Below are positions 1 to 7,036 of a DNA stretch of 62,781 bases, in pieces. The notes under the pieces are model-generated. The model ran no database searches. It was not told where the DNA came from and saw nothing but the letters and a program-made list of their open reading frames with translations. The translations under genes were made by a program, and so were the position numbers. This stretch comes from Candidatus Borkfalkia excrementavium (GTDB lineage Bacteria; Bacillota; Clostridia; Christensenellales; Borkfalkiaceae): NCBI GenBank assembly GCA_019115945.1, contig DXCO01000034.1:1-62781 (forward strand), given 5' to 3'. Position 1 is the stretch's first letter. Each line of letters starts with the position of its first letter.

Positions 1-434
1 AACTCTTCGTTATAATAAAGGGTATAATCGACGATGCCGCCCGTCATATCCTCGTAATAAACCACGTTTTTGATCTGATAACCTTCCCTGTCCGACTCGG
101 AAACCGTGCTCTGAATGTTGCCCTCGGAAAGAAGATTTTCCACAAGCGCCATGTATTTATTGACCGTTTCGATCTGTTCGTCCGTCAAAGACCCCGTGTT
201 CGACGCATCGGACGCGCTCTGTTCGGGAAGAGAGGCGGACATGGATTTTGCCGAAGGCGCTCCTCCCAGATCCAAAGACGAGATGATCGACCCGACGGAC
301 GCCGCACTGTAAGCATAGAAGCCCTCTTTCGAATCGATATCGTTCAATTTGTTTCCCCTTGCATCGTCGCTGCAGGCGGCAAGGCCCAGGCACATCGCCG
401 ACACCAAAAGGATCACTGCCAAGATTTTTTTCAT
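1..434 (-). CDS. Secreted lipoprotein, paralogue of the neighbouring anti-sigma extracellular domain (3' end outside window)
   Basis: The reading frame starts at an ATG at 434 with a good AAGGAG ribosome site and stays open to the window edge, so the C-terminus is missing. The product has a lysine-started hydrophobic signal peptide ending in a lipobox (L-A-A-C, Cys21), so it should be a lipid-anchored surface protein. After a short linker it follows the extracellular part of the protein encoded at 686-1801: both have GNKL, then FYAY.AASVG, then a YMALVENLLSEGNI / YLALAESLLSEGNI block, then a G..V.Y..YY strand. It is preceded by an ECF-type promoter (477-508) nearly identical to that of the sigma gene. 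I do not know the domain family. Inference: it is a regulon member whose domain mimics or partners the sensor domain. Confidence 0.85.
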   Translation of the reverse strand, partial: MKKILAVILLVSAMCLGLAACSDDARGNKLNDIDSKEGFYAYSAASVGSIISSLDLGGAPSAKSMSASLPEQSASDASNTGSLTDEQIETVNKYMALVENLLSEGNIQSTVSESDREGYQIKNVVYYEDMTGGIVDYTLYYNEE

Positions 435-476
435 TTCATTTTTCTCCTTGATCTTTTTATTTTTTTGTCCGAACAC

Positions 477-508
477 CTATATAACAGTTAAGCCGCACAA
501 ATTGTTGG
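477..508 (-). promoter_or_regulatory. ECF sigma-type promoter of the lipoprotein gene
   Basis: On the minus strand CCAACAATTT (499-508) is followed after 11 bases by CTGTTATA (480-487). The same two boxes with the same 11-base gap lie directly upstream of the sigma factor gene (2333-2365). An AAC-containing -35 box is typical of ECF sigma factors. Assignment to the sigma encoded at 1798-2325 is inference. Confidence 0.75.
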
Positions 509-595
509 AAAATTTTTAAAATTTTTTAAAATTATTTTTTGCAGTTTTCCGCAAAATACCCGCCCGCGCAGTTTCCAATTAAAGGGAGTAAAGGT

Positions 596-630
596 AAAGC
601 GCGGAGATTTGCAACAAATCTCCGCGCTTT
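596..630 (-). terminator. Rho-independent terminator after the anti-sigma gene
   Basis: Perfect 16-base arms (596-611 and 615-630) with a 3-base loop lie between the putative anti-sigma stop codon (686) and the lipoprotein promoter. The T-run is better on the plus strand than on the minus strand, so it may work in both directions or insulate the two units. Confidence 0.7.
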
Positions 631-685
631 TTGACAAAATCGGCTGTACCTTTCTCAGGGCCTTTCGCCCCGTCCTTTGCGAGCG

Positions 686-1801
686 TCAGTCGTCGTCATC
701 GTCGAACGCTCCGTAAACAAATTCGTAGCGGTCCGTTCCCTCGCGCACGAACACCAGACATTCCGTGCGCTCGCCGCCGATGTCCGCCTTTACGTGCAGG
801 ACGCCCTTTCGGCCGCTCTCTTCCCAAAACTCGAGCACATCCTCTCTGACCTTTTCCCCGCCGGAATAGTTTTCGACGGTCATTTTTACTTCCGTCTCCC
901 CCTCTTCCTGCTCGTATTCCACGACCGTCCTTTCCAGGCGCTGTCCGTTTTCCACGACGGTATAGACGTACTCTTTTTCCGTTTCCGCCTCCGTGCCGCC
1001 TTCCTGTTCACGTTCCTGCTCTACCATAATATAGGAATTTTCGCCCGTATAAGCGCGGAAGGACAGTTCTTCGCCCTGTTCGTCCCCTTCCGACTCCGTT
1101 TCGTATCTGCCCGATACGGGATAAACGGCCTCTCCCACGGCGAGGACACCGGTGATGGAAAATTTCTCCTCCCGTTCATCTCCGTCCGTTTCGCCGGCCA
1201 AAAACTGTTTGTCGTAGTACATATGGTACACGACCGTTTCGCCGAGAATATCCTGAAAGGTGATCGTCATCGCAAATTCGTAATCGCCGTATCCGCCGCC
1301 CGTCTCCGTTTCGTGTTCGATATTCCCCTCGCTTAAAAGGCTCTCCGCAAGTGCGAGATACTCCGTGACTTTTTTTTCAAACTCCGTATGATCCTGCTCT
1401 GTGCGCGCGAAAGAAAGGGACAGCGCCCGCATTCCGTTTCCCGCGGAGGATTCTGCCAGCAGCGCCCCCACCGACGCCGCGCCGTACGCATAAAATTCGT
1501 CCGTCGTGGTGATGCCGTCCAGTTTGTTGCCGCCCGTGAGATTGCCCTTTTCCTTTCTGAACAGGACCGGCAGCAGAAACGCCGCGCATAAAACGACGAT
1601 CAGCAGCGCCGCGACGGCCGCGATCAGATTCGAACGGTTCTTTTTGACCCTTTCCGCACCGCCGCCCGCAAGCGCCAGTTCGCGCTCGCGCACCTCATCT
1701 TCGATGCCCAGATCGCGGCGGATCTCCTCTTTTATCCTGTCGTCGGGCAGAATTTTGGCAGAATCGGCCTGCAAAAGTTTTTTGACGTCTTTCTCTTTCA
1801 T
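686..1801 (-). CDS. Putative transmembrane anti-sigma factor with an extracellular sensor domain
   Basis: 371 residues: a cytoplasmic N-terminus of about 58 residues (charged, helical), one transmembrane segment at about 59-81, then a large extracellular part rich in Glu, ending in five Asp. The ATG at 1801 overlaps the sigma stop codon as ATGA and has an AAGGAGGG ribosome site; an upstream in-frame ATG at 1861 lies inside the sigma gene and is less likely. Co-translation with an ECF sigma and the one-membrane-span topology are the usual anti-sigma arrangement; I see no zinc-finger anti-sigma motif. Residues from about 90 to 200 are paralogous to the lipoprotein at 1-434, which makes this stretch the likely sensing or interaction domain. 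Function as anti-sigma is inferred from context. Confidence 0.8.
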   Translation of the reverse strand: MKEKDVKKLLQADSAKILPDDRIKEEIRRDLGIEDEVRERELALAGGGAERVKKNRSNLIAAVAALLIVVLCAAFLLPVLFRKEKGNLTGGNKLDGITTTDEFYAYGAASVGALLAESSAGNGMRALSLSFARTEQDHTEFEKKVTEYLALAESLLSEGNIEHETETGGGYGDYEFAMTITFQDILGETVVYHMYYDKQFLAGETDGDEREEKFSITGVLAVGEAVYPVSGRYETESEGDEQGEELSFRAYTGENSYIMVEQEREQEGGTEAETEKEYVYTVVENGQRLERTVVEYEQEEGETEVKMTVENYSGGEKVREDVLEFWEESGRKGVLHVKADIGGERTECLVFVREGTDRYEFVYGAFDDDDD

Positions 1802-2325
1802 CTTCCGCCCTCCTTTTCGAGATATTTTTTCAGTTTTTTCAGCGCCTCGTTGTTTTTCCATGTGACCGTGGCGATCGGCATGGAAAGCATTGCGGAAACT
1901 TCTCTCCGTTTATACCCCGCGACCTGACACAGCATGAGGATTTCGTATTCCTCTTCGGACAAGATCTTGCGCGCCGCCTCGAAAATGAACGGGAGTTCCG
2001 TTTCGGAAGTTCCGTAACGGTAACTTTCCTCCTCAAAATCCGTCGGCATTTCCCGCTTTTGCCGCTCGAGAAAATTGAGCGCAAGATTCTTGCCGACTCT
2101 CATCAGCCACGCCGAAAAATTCGTGCCCGACCGATAGGAGGTTATATTCTGCATGGCGCGTATGTATGTTTCGTGCATCAGATCTTCCGCATGCATTTTA
2201 TCGCGCACGATATAGAGGATGCCGAAATAAACCGCCCGATTGGTCATTTCATATAGATCGTCGAACGCGGCAGTATTGCCCGCTGTATATTCGGCGATCT
2301 TTTGTTCCAAGAGATCTCTTTTCAT
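1798..2325 (-). CDS. ECF-type RNA polymerase sigma factor
   Basis: 175 residues with sigma-70 region 2 at about 22-90 (DAEDL-like segment HAEDLMHETYIRA, then SAWLMRVGKNLALNFLERQKR) and region 4 at about 122-170 (LSEEEYEILMLCQVAGYKRREVSAML helix-turn-helix). There is no region 1 or 3, as expected for ECF sigmas. The ATG at 2325 was chosen because family homology begins there and a promoter lies just upstream; longer in-frame extensions to 2487 run through the promoter and a terminator. The gene directs RNA polymerase to the CCAACAATTT-11-CTGTTATA type promoters in front of itself and of the lipoprotein (inference), giving positive autoregulation held back by the downstream transmembrane protein. 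Confidence 0.93.
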   Translation of the reverse strand: MKRDLLEQKIAEYTAGNTAAFDDLYEMTNRAVYFGILYIVRDKMHAEDLMHETYIRAMQNITSYRSGTNFSAWLMRVGKNLALNFLERQKREMPTDFEEESYRYGTSETELPFIFEAARKILSEEEYEILMLCQVAGYKRREVSAMLSMPIATVTWKNNEALKKLKKYLEKEGGR

Positions 2326-2332
2326 TTCTCCA

Positions 2333-2365
2333 CTATTATAACAGATAAGCGCGCAAAATTGTTGG
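2333..2365 (-). promoter_or_regulatory. ECF sigma-type autoregulatory promoter
   Basis: CCAACAATTT (2356-2365) and CTGTTATA (2337-2344) separated by 11 bases on the minus strand, matching the promoter at 477-508. The expected start of transcription is only about 5 bases before the sigma ATG, so the leader is very short and holds little more than GGAG. Confidence 0.75.
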
Positions 2366-2395
2366 ATATTTTTCGATTTTTTTGCATTTTTCGAT

Positions 2396-2434
2396 AAAAA
2401 ACCGCAGCGGGATCGAAAAACGATCCCGCTGCGG
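2396..2434 (-). terminator. Rho-independent terminator of the rubrerythrin operon
   Basis: Perfect 14-base arms (2402-2415 and 2421-2434) with a 5-base loop, followed on the minus strand by a run of six T. It closes the transcript from rubrerythrin and the two small ORFs. Confidence 0.88.
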
Positions 2435-2470
2435 CCCAAAAACATTTTCTGACAGAACGACGGGTCTTCC

Positions 2471-2593
2471 TTAAAGGTCATCGGCATCCTGTACGGGCTT
2501 GCCGCCGTCTGCGGCGGTCCCCGTGTAACTGCCGTTCTCGTCGTAAGACGATTTCATTTTGCCGACCCGAACGCGCTTTTTTTCAGACTTCAT
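2471..2593 (-). CDS. Small conserved-looking hypothetical protein (40 aa)
   Basis: A 40-residue ORF beginning MKSEKKRVRVGKMKSSYDEN and ending PVQDADDL. Its ATG shares a base with the stop codon of the preceding 41-residue ORF, with a GAAGGA ribosome site 5 bases upstream, and it ends before the operon terminator. Basic N-terminus, acidic C-terminus, no membrane segment or Cys. Function unknown. The one-base coupling and the terminator placement support translation. Confidence 0.65.
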   Translation of the reverse strand: MKSEKKRVRVGKMKSSYDENGSYTGTAADGGKPVQDADDL

Positions 2594-2718
2594 TAGTCCT
2601 TCGCGCCCTTCTGCGTGCTCTTGGAGCAGCATCTTCCGCCCGAAGTTTTGGAATTCGTGGTTTTGCTCTGTGCAGACTTGCTCTGCGTGCTCTTGCTAGA
2701 CGTTTCTTTGTTTTTCAT
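2593..2718 (-). CDS. Small Ser/Lys-rich protein with a Cys pair (41 aa)
   Basis: A 41-residue ORF starting 10 bases after the rubrerythrin stop codon, with an AAGGAG ribosome site at ideal spacing. It is rich in Ser, Lys, Thr and Gln with a repeated S-K-S/T-(A/T)-Q unit (KSTQ, KSAQ, KSTQ), and has a GGRCC Cys pair near the C-terminus. Function unknown. The low-complexity part is probably disordered; the Cys pair next to a diiron peroxidase gene suggests metal or redox chemistry, but that is inference only. Confidence 0.6.
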   Translation of the reverse strand: MKNKETSSKSTQSKSAQSKTTNSKTSGGRCCSKSTQKGAKD

Positions 2719-2728
2719 AATTCTCTCC

Positions 2729-3319
2729 TTATTTATTGTCGAAAGGAAGGCGTATCTCCACAAAGCCCTGGCTCGCCTTACACAGCGGACAGATATGCCA
2801 CGCTTCTTTCGTCGTCGCGCGGTAGCCGCATTCGCTGCACACCCAGAGAGTGGGTTTATCCCGCTTATACAGCGTGCCGTCGCGGAAGGCCTCGTAAAGA
2901 TAATTGAAAACGATATTGTGCTCCTTTTCGACGCCTGCGACCCTGTTGAACAGCGCCGCTACGTCGGGGTAGCCCTCTTCTTCCGCAATTTTCGCAAATT
3001 CAGGATATACCTCGTCGAATTCCGCCTTTTCGTCCTGCGCGGCAAAATTCAGATTTTCTTCCAGCGTGCCGAAATGAAACGGATAACCCGCGTTCAGATC
3101 GATGTTCTCGCTGCTGCCGGCCTTTTGGATAATCGTATCGAAAAAGGTCTTGGCGTGATACGTTTCGTTTTTGGCGATCGAGCGGATGGTATCCGCAAGT
3201 ACGGCATATCCCTCCGCCGTGGCGAGTTTCGCGATCAATTGATAGCGCATGCCCGCCTGGCTTTCGCCCGCAAACGAACGCGCGAGATTCGTATAAGTTT
3301 TCGTGTCCTGGAACTGCAT
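2729..3319 (-). CDS. rbr: Rubrerythrin
   Basis: 196 residues, the usual length. The N-terminal ferritin-like four-helix domain shows the diiron ligands Glu19, Glu52-x-x-His55 and Glu131-x-x-His134; the C-terminal rubredoxin-like iron site has Cys161-x-x-Cys164-Gly and Cys177-x-x-Cys180. Family role: cytoplasmic NAD(P)H-linked peroxide reduction in anaerobes. The ATG at 3319 has a strong GGAGGAGG site; in-frame upstream codons to 3370 are not needed. It is first in a short operon with two tiny ORFs and a terminator. No clear PerR-type operator was recognised upstream. Confidence 0.96.
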   Translation of the reverse strand: MQFQDTKTYTNLARSFAGESQAGMRYQLIAKLATAEGYAVLADTIRSIAKNETYHAKTFFDTIIQKAGSSENIDLNAGYPFHFGTLEENLNFAAQDEKAEFDEVYPEFAKIAEEEGYPDVAALFNRVAGVEKEHNIVFNYLYEAFRDGTLYKRDKPTLWVCSECGYRATTKEAWHICPLCKASQGFVEIRLPFDNK

Positions 3320-3440
3320 GGATTCCTCCTCCTTACAGCGCTTATTATGTTCCCCGATACAAAACTTCATACCTTTCGCGCTATGGAAATTTTAACCGAA
3401 CTTAAAAATTTTACCTTTCCGCATTTTCTTTTCGCATTGC

Positions 3441-3477
3441 ATAAAAACAGCGCCCTTCGGAAAAATCCGAAGGGCGC
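3441..3477 (-). terminator. Rho-independent terminator of the CvpA-like gene
   Basis: 12-base perfect arms (3450-3461 and 3466-3477), 4-base loop, with T-rich sequence following on the minus strand. Confidence 0.8.
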
Positions 3478-3489
3478 ATATACATTTCG

Positions 3490-4074
3490 TTATAAAATAT
3501 TCTGCAACCACGTGCCCAATGGCAGATGCGCGTCGAAATAATTCTGGAACGGATTCGCGCCGAAAATGTACCTGAACACGTAACTGTCCGCACAGAAATC
3601 GCTCGCCTTCGCTACGGGGCCGAACACGTCGAACGTGCCGACAAGCGCGCCGATAACAAGAAATATGGCTGCAGTAATCAAGACCGAATATACGCCGCCG
3701 AGAATCTTATCGATGATCTCGAACGCCTTATAGCAGGAAAGTTTGCGCAACAGCCACTTGACGATCGCCATAACGATGATGACGGCGATGCCGAGCACGA
3801 TCCAGATGCCGAGACGGATGATAAATTCCGCGATTTCTTCCGCCTGAATATTCAGATTATCCTCGAAAGACGCGAGCGAATCGGCAAGGCCGGTATACCA
3901 GCCCGTATTATTCTTGATCGCATTGAAAATCGTGGGCGAAAGGAGAAACCCGACGATCGCAATCAGCGCGAGATCGACGAGCCACCATGCCTTCGTAAGG
4001 AAGCCCTTGCGGTATCCGAGATAAAACACCAGTACCAAAAAAAGTACAAATACAATATCGATAATGATAGACAT
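3490..4074 (-). CDS. CvpA family membrane protein
   Basis: 194 residues with four hydrophobic segments at roughly 4-24, 32-50, 88-110 and 128-150. The N-terminal 'D-x-x-[VF]...Y-x-G-[YF]-R-K-G-F' pattern (LGYRKGFLTKAW) and the later GG.YSV segment are characteristic of the CvpA / colicin V production family, inner-membrane proteins of poorly defined function. The ribosome site is weak (AAAAGCG). It lies downstream of the zinc-ribbon membrane protein, possibly in one transcript, and ends at its own terminator. Confidence 0.8.
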   Translation of the reverse strand: MSIIIDIVFVLFLVLVFYLGYRKGFLTKAWWLVDLALIAIVGFLLSPTIFNAIKNNTGWYTGLADSLASFEDNLNIQAEEIAEFIIRLGIWIVLGIAVIIVMAIVKWLLRKLSCYKAFEIIDKILGGVYSVLITAAIFLVIGALVGTFDVFGPVAKASDFCADSYVFRYIFGANPFQNYFDAHLPLGTWLQNIL

Positions 4075-4130
4075 AACGCTTTTAATTTTTTCTCATTTCT
4101 GCGGATTTTTAAACCGTCTTTCAAAAAAGT

Positions 4131-5222
4131 TCAGCGCAGGCCCGCTTCCGCAAATTTATTGTTTTTCCTGTAAAACGCGAGGAAGATCGCGCGCAGGAAG
4201 TTTGCCCCCGCAGACACCATAAACCAGACGGAGATCTGCTTGAATCCGAATATCCAGCAAAAGACGCCGAACAGGATCGCGGAAACGATGAAGGACATCC
4301 AGGCAAAAAATCTGTGCCAGCCGCGCAACTGAATTTTGCCGCCAAGGCTGAACAGGAGAAACAGGACGCTCAGAACAAGCAGCCCCGCGTACACGATCAC
4401 GCCGTATTCCACGGTATAACGGCAGAACGCGCGGCAGGCTTTTGCCACCCAATCTGCGCCTTTGAAATCAAACTGATCAATATATTCCAAAGCAAACGCA
4501 AACCCTAAAACGTCCGTATTGTCTTTATCGAATATGTAAAGAACCCCGTCATATCCGGTAAAAATATCTTTCAGCGTTAAACCGGAAACGGTCAGTTCAT
4601 TGATCCAATCCATAAAGAACAGCCCGATGGAAAGCCCTGCCAGAAGAAGGCACAGAACGGCAAGCACGATGCGGTTTTTGCTTCTCGGTTTTCCGAGCGC
4701 TTTCGATGAACCTGCGGGGACCTCTGCGGGCCGCGCATACTGCGAATAGACGCCCTGCTGCGCAGCAGGAGCATACGCATACACCACGGGCTGCGGCGCC
4801 GCATAGTTCTGAGAATACGTCTGCTGTTGCTGCACAGGCCTTGCCTGCGCTGCGTTCATGCGGTCGATCTCGCCGTGAAGGGCGCGCAATTCTCCTTTGA
4901 GTTGTGCAACTTCCGTAAGAAGTTCGAACCGCTCTTTATCGCTCTTGTCCTGGCCGTAAGCACCCTGCGGCGCATATGCCACGCCATAAGCGGCGCCCTG
5001 CGGCGTGCTCTGGGCATACGCCGCGCCCTCCGCCGATTGCGCGGGCACAGCCGGCGCAGCGGGAGCAGGGGCCGGTTTTTCCATCTCGGACTTGTACGTT
5101 CCGAGATTGTTTTTCATTTCGGCGAGGATTTTGTCCATATCCTCTTCGAACAGATAGCCGCAATACGGGCAGCGGATCTTTCCGTCTTCCGTCTGACGGC
5201 CGCAATTTTTACAAATTTTCAA
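4131..5222 (-). CDS. Zinc-ribbon membrane protein
   Basis: About 363 residues. The N-terminus carries two CxxC pairs (C-x-x-C-G, then C-P-Y-C-G) as in small zinc ribbons; then a long Ala/Pro/Gln/Tyr-rich, low-complexity linker with a coiled-coil patch (about residues 105-130); then four hydrophobic C-terminal segments. I chose the TTG at 5222, which gives the usual 'MKICKNCG' beginning and has an AAGGG site 8 bases upstream; an ATG at 5255 has no well-placed site. Proteins of this layout are common in Firmicutes and their role is unknown. It follows glnS on the same strand. Confidence 0.75.
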   Translation of the reverse strand: MKICKNCGRQTEDGKIRCPYCGYLFEEDMDKILAEMKNNLGTYKSEMEKPAPAPAAPAVPAQSAEGAAYAQSTPQGAAYGVAYAPQGAYGQDKSDKERFELLTEVAQLKGELRALHGEIDRMNAAQARPVQQQQTYSQNYAAPQPVVYAYAPAAQQGVYSQYARPAEVPAGSSKALGKPRSKNRIVLAVLCLLLAGLSIGLFFMDWINELTVSGLTLKDIFTGYDGVLYIFDKDNTDVLGFAFALEYIDQFDFKGADWVAKACRAFCRYTVEYGVIVYAGLLVLSVLFLLFSLGGKIQLRGWHRFFAWMSFIVSAILFGVFCWIFGFKQISVWFMVSAGANFLRAIFLAFYRKNNKFAEAGLR

Positions 5223-5334
5223 CGCAATCACCCTTAACAAATTTATTTTCGGCATGAGCCGACAAAAACTCCGTCGCTATCATTATAATCTCAAAAATGA
5301 AAAATGTCAATCCGACGACGGATATTCTTTGTCC

Positions 5335-6990
5335 TTACTTCTTGTTAAAATTATCCTTCAGAGATACGATCTCAGACAGGCACAGGCGGCCCCCCTCGGT
5401 ACATTTTTTATAATATCCGGTGCGAAGCAACTGGAAAGGCGTGCCGTCTGCCGCGGCCGCAAGATACGGCTCCGCTTTGGCAGTGAAAATTTTTTCGCTC
5501 TCGCCGTTCATCCGCTCGCCGAAATCCTGCCCTGCATATTCCGCATCGCGCAACAGGCTTTCGTATTGTTTGAGCGTCACGTCCGCCGCCGCGCTGCGAT
5601 CTACCCAATGGATGACGCCCTTTACCTTGATGCCGCTCGTGTCGTTTCCGCTGCGGCTTTCCGGAACGTGCGTGCACAACACCTCGGTCACGTTCCCCTC
5701 CCCGTCCGTCACGACATCTTCGCATTTAACGATATACGCATTTTTCAGCCGCACGTACCCGCCTTTTTTGAGACGGAAATATTTGGGCGGGGGATCGAGG
5801 GAAAAGTCCGTGCTCTCAATGAACAGCCGGCCGGAAAAGCGCACCTTTCTCGTTCCCGCGGAGGGATCCTGCGGATTGACCTCGCAATCGAGTTCCTCCT
5901 CGCCCTCGTAATCGGTCAGCGTCAGTTTCAAAGGAGAAACGACCGCCATCGCCCGCTGCGCGCGCGCATTGAGGTATTCGCGCACGCACGCTTCAAAATA
6001 GGAATATTCGCACTCGGAATTCGCCTTTGCCACGCCGATGCGGGAGCAAAAATCCCGCACCGCTTCCGCGGGGATGCCGCGGTTCCTCAGCCCCGTCAGC
6101 GTGGGCATGCGCGGATCGTCCCACCCGTGCACGGCCCCCTCTTCGACGAGCCTTTTAAGATAACGCTTGCTCATCACGGTATTGGTGATATTCAGACGGG
6201 CAAACTCGATCTGGCGGGGTTTGGGGTTGAATCCGAGGGAGATGCCCACCCAATCGTACAGCGGGCGGTGGTCCTCAAACTCCAGCGTGCACAGAGAGTG
6301 CGTGACTCCCTGCAAATAATCGCAGATGGGATGCGCATAATCGTACATGGGATAAATGCACCATTTGTCCCCCGTGCGGTGATGCGTCGCGTGCAGGATG
6401 CGGTAGATGACGGGATCGCGCATGTTTACGTTGGGCGACGCCATGTCGATCTTGGCGCGCAGGCATTTTTCGCCGTCCTTATACTTACCCGCCTTCATCT
6501 CCTCGAACAGTTTTAAGTTCTCTTCCGGCGAGCGGTTGCGGTAAGGGCTTTCCGTACCCGGTTCCGTGAGCGTGCCGCGCGTGTTTTTGATCTCTTCGGG
6601 AGAAAGGTCGCATACGAACGCCTTGCCCTCTTTGATCAGGCGGACGGCATACTCGTAAATCGTATCGAAAAAGTCGGACGCATAGCATTCGCGCGCCCAT
6701 TCGTAGCCCAGCCAATGGATATCCGCGCGGATGGCGTCGACAAACTCCGTCTTTTCCTTGGACGGGTTGGTATCGTCGAAAAACAGGTTGCACTTGCCGC
6801 CGTATTTGAGCGCGGTGCCGAAGTTGACAAACATGCTCTTCGCGTGCCCGATATGCAGATAGCCGTTGGGTTCGGGCGGAAATCGCGTCTGCACCTGCTC
6901 GGGGCGCAACTTGCCCGCGGCGATGTCCTCATTGATGATCTGTTCGATAAAATTTGCCGCTTCGGGCAGATCTTTACTGATTTCTTCCAT
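5335..6990 (-). CDS. glnS: Glutaminyl-tRNA synthetase
   Basis: 551 residues, class I. The Rossmann domain has the HIGH motif at 46-49 in PPEPNGYLHIGHAKS, and the second signature is the KMSKS variant VMSKR. Active-site surroundings (FDDTNPSKE, YPMYDYAHPICD, FDDR-equivalents) are intact, and the C-terminal anticodon-binding beta barrels are present. It charges tRNA-Gln directly in the cytoplasm. Many Firmicutes lack this enzyme and use GluRS plus the GatCAB amidotransferase, so its presence is informative about lineage. It follows fhs by 46 bases on the same strand. Confidence 0.97.
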   Translation of the reverse strand: MEEISKDLPEAANFIEQIINEDIAAGKLRPEQVQTRFPPEPNGYLHIGHAKSMFVNFGTALKYGGKCNLFFDDTNPSKEKTEFVDAIRADIHWLGYEWARECYASDFFDTIYEYAVRLIKEGKAFVCDLSPEEIKNTRGTLTEPGTESPYRNRSPEENLKLFEEMKAGKYKDGEKCLRAKIDMASPNVNMRDPVIYRILHATHHRTGDKWCIYPMYDYAHPICDYLQGVTHSLCTLEFEDHRPLYDWVGISLGFNPKPRQIEFARLNITNTVMSKRYLKRLVEEGAVHGWDDPRMPTLTGLRNRGIPAEAVRDFCSRIGVAKANSECEYSYFEACVREYLNARAQRAMAVVSPLKLTLTDYEGEEELDCEVNPQDPSAGTRKVRFSGRLFIESTDFSLDPPPKYFRLKKGGYVRLKNAYIVKCEDVVTDGEGNVTEVLCTHVPESRSGNDTSGIKVKGVIHWVDRSAAADVTLKQYESLLRDAEYAGQDFGERMNGESEKIFTAKAEPYLAAAADGTPFQLLRTGYYKKCTEGGRLCLSEIVSLKDNFNKK

Positions 6991-7036
6991 ATATTACAAA
7001 CTCCGAAAAGGATTTCCTCAAATGCGTATGCCCGCC

